Shown piece after piece: positions 61,096 through 64,000 of a stretch of 64,000 bases of DNA. A program made the translations under genes and the position numbers. Source of the stretch: Branchiostoma floridae (lineage: Eukaryota > Chordata > Leptocardii > Amphioxiformes > Branchiostomatidae); the NCBI RefSeq assembly GCF_000003815.2, contig NC_049979.1, positions 12,376,766 through 12,440,765 on the forward strand, read 5' to 3'. The notes under the pieces were generated by a model, which was not told the DNA's origin, did not search any database, and saw only the letters and a list, made by a program, of their open reading frames with translations. The first letter of the stretch is position 1, and each line of letters begins with the position of its first letter.

Positions 61096-61457
61096 ATGGG
61101 GCTCTCCTCGGGCCTCTTGGCCTCCCTGTTATGCCTGGGTTTCCTGGGCCCGGGCTTGGCTAACAAGCGGACGGAACAGTGTAGCTGTGCGGCCGAGCAA
61201 GGATCCCTCCACGACCATCACGCCATGCTCCTGGACGGGTCTCGCAACGTCAGCCTGGCCGAGTACCGGGGCACGACCCTCCTGGTGGTGACCGTCGCCA
61301 CCTTCTGAGGGTTCACCCAACAGTACGTCGGTCTGAATGCACTAAGGAACAAAATGGTCGAGGAAAACGGGCACCGTTTCGAGATCCTGGGTTTCCCCAC
61401 CAACCAGTTCGGGTTAGAAGAGCCAGCGAGAAATGACGAGATTCTGAACGGGATAAG
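61096..61457 (+). CDS. Secreted glutathione peroxidase, selenoprotein, first coding exon only
   Basis: Glutathione peroxidases reduce hydroperoxides with a catalytic selenocysteine. The exon begins MGLSSGLLASLLCLGFLGPG, a signal peptide, so a secreted GPX3-like enzyme is likely. The TGA at 61306-61308 (codon 71) sits in VATF-U-GFTQQYVGLNAL, the exact family position of Sec, and the frame stays open after it. LGFPTNQFG supplies the catalytic Gln. The exon ends at AAG|GTTCGT after EILNGI, a boundary also used in vertebrate GPX3. A non-coding start of this exon follows a CACAG acceptor at 61050. The C-terminal half, about 100 residues including the catalytic Trp, is not visible and must be in the gap at 63571 or beyond the window, as must any SECIS. 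GPX1/2-type ancestry is not excluded, but the signal peptide argues against it. Confidence 0.92.
61306..61308 (+). other. Selenocysteine UGA codon of the glutathione peroxidase
   Basis: TGA replaces the stop-free reading at the catalytic position between VATF and GFTQQY. Conserved GPx sequence continues in the same frame for 49 codons. Confidence 0.92.
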
Positions 61458-61911
61458 GTTCGTAGTAGAACTCTACATTTTTGTTAGTTCGTCAAAGGCC
61501 GCCGTCCAAAAGCTAAATATTTCCCCCTTGAATAAGACTTTTTGTCTATAATTTTTATTTGTTCTTGTTGACATTTGTTGTACTGTAATCCTGAACACCA
61601 TCTCGAGTGGTACATCACAGGCATGGCTTTTGTGTGTTTGCAGTTTTTTTTTTATATATGAAAAAACGTTTCGCGGAGTTGTTCTGTGATTTACTGTGAT
61701 CTCCCTGCCATTATGATTAGAACCTGGGCCGACTCCCCCAAAATATGATAAGAAATAAACGTCAGTGCTCCATTATAGATAGCCTGGTATCCAGACCGCC
61801 GTGCTATACTCGCTAATCACTTCGGGCCGGCAACCGATTAGCCCCGCCGCCAAACACAGCACGCGGGCCCTGATTATCTCTCGCAGGTATAGTTATCAGA
61901 AACTGGATGCC

Positions 61912-61996
61912 TAGCCTGGATTCCATACCCCAACCTCAAGATATATCTATCGCACGATAGATACTTGAGATCGGGCTGGGGTTTGGTAACCAGGCT
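61912..61996. repeat. Fold-back element, TAGCCTGG family
   Basis: TAGCCTGGATTCCATACCCC is mirrored by GGGGTTTGGTAACCAGGCTA. The centre (ATCTATCGCACGATAGAT) closes the hairpin. It is 85 bp and non-coding. Confidence 0.8.
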
Positions 61997-62320
61997 ACTG
62001 GATGCCATTACCTCTGAGTGCAAATAGAGACTGGGGCTTGGACCTTCCCTGGCATAAGGATTATACATTACCGCGAAAGGGCTATAGTATAGAGCGAGGG
62101 ACTGGTATCCAGGCTACATTATAGAAGACCTGCAAACGAGACTACTAGTACCTCATGCCATGAAGAGGTCCCTCGACACTTGGAGAATGTTGAAGACTGG
62201 ACTCCCCAGTAGGCTCTATGGGCGGCGTGATCAGCGATCAGCAAAAAACGGCAATATCAAAAAGTTGCCCGCAGCGCCTGTTACGAAGAGGTCAACAGCC
62301 TGGGTGACTCGAGCCTCTGT

Positions 62321-62496
62321 CAGGCTCCTCGGATCGTTGGTAAAATAGTAGAACAGAAATTGGACAAATAGAGGTTATGGTGTGCTTGGGGAGTCGTGTA
62401 CTGACTCCTCTGGCCGGCCGACCCCCCCTAGCACACTATTCCATATAAATTTATGTATCCAATTTCTACTATTTGACCAACGATCCGAGGAGCCTG
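62321..62496. repeat. Long inverted repeat with about 65-bp arms
   Basis: The left arm from CAGGCTCCTCGGATCGTTGG (62321) to about 62387 is the near-perfect complement of the right arm 62430-62496. The roughly 40-bp centre (GGGGAGTCGTG..GACTCCTCTGGCC) resembles sequence at about 47890-47985 in the MFSD6-like intron, so this is a dispersed family. Confidence 0.85.
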
Positions 62497-63570
62497 GTAG
62501 AGGCAAGGGTGACTCGGCATGACTCACACTCTGTGGTCTTCCTTAGTCTTCAAGAAGATAACGTTATGTAGTTTGGGACCGTGATTTCAGATATCCTTCT
62601 TCATTTTTCTAGTAGTAACGTTGTTCGTTAAACTGGAGCCGTAAAGCTAAAACCAATTATGACATTATATAAAACCTTCTAAAACATACAACGTCCTCGT
62701 TAAAATAAAGAGAAGAAATGCCACAAAACTTGCGGGGAAACACAAACATCAAACACCAAGTCGGACGCTACTGCGCCAGTGGAGACCCCCCTTCCGGTAC
62801 TTGCTCCCTTCTCTCAGCACTTCGCAAAGTTGTGTCAGAGTGAAAAGTAAACCCCACAAATCTGTGACTATCTGTGGGTGAACGAGCTGCCTTGCCGGGG
62901 TCCAAATCATTTCCATGTTGCCGTGGCCGTTCGCTGCTTGTTCCATGCTGCATCCACAGTCTTCTAATAGCAAGCCGTGCCAAGCGCGAATTCATGGCGG
63001 TAACGTATGTATTGAAAGCAAGAACTGAGCTGCCTTGAAAGGCACAACTGTCTGCACTTTTGTTCTCTTTCCAGCTGAGTTTTCCTTTGTAAAGCATTCT
63101 AAGGCTCTGCGCTACCGTGTCTGAAAGGGGTCGCCAAACTCGAGACTGTTAGGTGCATGTTTAACCTTGATTTCGTCAAAGAAATTGCCGGTGCATCTCG
63201 AACAGGTCTACCTCAGGTCAGTTGGCCTTTTTTGGCCCTGGAAACAGCCTGGCATCCAGTCTACACTGAGCGCTACAACCAACGACGAAACAAATCTCGA
63301 CTGGTCTGTTGGGCTTACGAAAGACGCAGAAGGTTAGCCTCTTTACGTCAGAATGAAATACGATGCAGCTTTCCCCTGTGTCCCAGCAGACTAGTGAGAA
63401 AAGTGGGTCAGATGTAAAAATGTTGTGACGAAGGACAGATCTGGTCAAGTAGTCACCCCAGAATTCTTCATCACTGCTACTGCTACTGTATCCGTCCCTC
63501 TGTTTCCAGGGCTTACGCAAGCCAAGGAGGTCTCTTTCAACCTCAGCACAACTGAACTCTACATGACTCA

Positions 63571-63670
63571 NNNNNNNNNNNNNNNNNNNNNNNNNNNNNN
63601 NNNNNNNNNNNNNNNNNNNNNNNNNNNNNNNNNNNNNNNNNNNNNNNNNNNNNNNNNNNNNNNNNNNNNN
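63571..63670. other. Assembly gap, 100 N
   Basis: A run of exactly 100 N, a scaffold join of unknown length. Confidence 0.99.
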
Positions 63671-64000
63671 GGAGTCTTTCTAGACTGACGGCTTGGCTGA
63701 AATTAAGCATTGATAATCCGCCACAAACAGCAGATGTTTTCTCCAGATTGTTTATCGCGTGTTTTGTACATATTTCACTCTCGTCGTTGTGGGCGTCTTT
63801 CTGGTGTTCGAGAGGACCGTGCTAGCCTGGGTAACAGACTGTCTCCCTGCTCTCTAAGGCCGGTTCCTAGATTCTTGATCCAGCCAAAATGCCCCCAAGT
63901 AAATTTTATTCGAGATCGCTCCCCCTTCCATGAGTTACAAACATTTCTCACGGACTATCTCGGGGTGGGGTCGGGCTACTCATGGGAGCCACAATGTTGG

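Larger units (their letters stand above)
61458..64000. other. Right-hand end: GPx intron or 3' flank with fold-back elements and a gap
   Basis: No exon was recognised. It holds fold-backs at 61912-61996 and 62321-62496, related TAGCCTGG-type ends near 61780, 62090 and 63823, and a 100-N gap. Search by eye for the GPx continuation (a G-rich V-R-P-G-G-G-type motif) found nothing. Confidence 0.5.

Noticed and set aside
61441..61551. Continuation of the GPx frame past 61457 to a stop at 61549
   Set aside because: The sequence departs from the GPx family immediately after the AAG|GTTCGT donor, so it is read as intron.
63218..63520. 100-codon minus-strand ORF with a serine run
   Set aside because: No domain, no family match, and it lies close to an assembly gap. 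Not supported.

Overview
The window is nuclear DNA from an intron-rich invertebrate animal, most likely a cephalochordate (amphioxus, Branchiostoma). The evidence is: seven multi-exon animal genes with short-to-medium introns and clean GT/AG junctions; a chordate-style iodothyronine deiodinase; dense small non-autonomous DNA transposons, fold-back elements and tRNA-derived SINEs; and many microsatellites. The species assignment is an inference, since no marker in the window settles it. Two 100-base runs of N (41032-41131, 63571-63670) show that this is a scaffolded assembly.

Layout, left to right: (1) MCM5, minus strand, 27326 to beyond the left edge, 18 coding exons visible and only the extreme C-terminus missing. 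(2) A mitochondrial-type arginase (ARG2-like), plus strand, 27905-36553, 11 exons, head-to-head with MCM5 across a 578-bp shared promoter carrying two E2F sites. (3) A MYND zinc-finger gene of unknown function, minus strand, 42175-39865, interrupted by an assembly gap. (4) An MFSD6-like 12-TM transporter, plus strand, 44148-49860, 8 coding exons. (5) An iodothyronine deiodinase, minus strand, 52563-51478, with an in-frame UGA at the active site and a good SECIS candidate in its 3'UTR (about 50980-50915). (6) MESD, the ER chaperone for LRP receptors, plus strand, 54072-55817, ending in KTEL. (7) The first coding exon of a secreted selenocysteine glutathione peroxidase (GPX3-like), plus strand, 61096-61457; the rest lies in the gap or beyond the right edge.

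The genes do not form one pathway. Two of the seven are selenoproteins, and both would be cut short by a gene finder that reads UGA as stop. Three neighbouring pairs are divergent: MCM5/arginase, MYND/MFSD6-like and deiodinase/MESD. Most remaining sequence is intron and repeat. The best-defined mobile elements are two hAT-type MITEs (one with a perfect 8-bp target duplication), a PIF/Harbinger-type element with TAA duplications, a TTAA-flanked MITE, and a 1.1-kb element carrying a long GC-rich hairpin.
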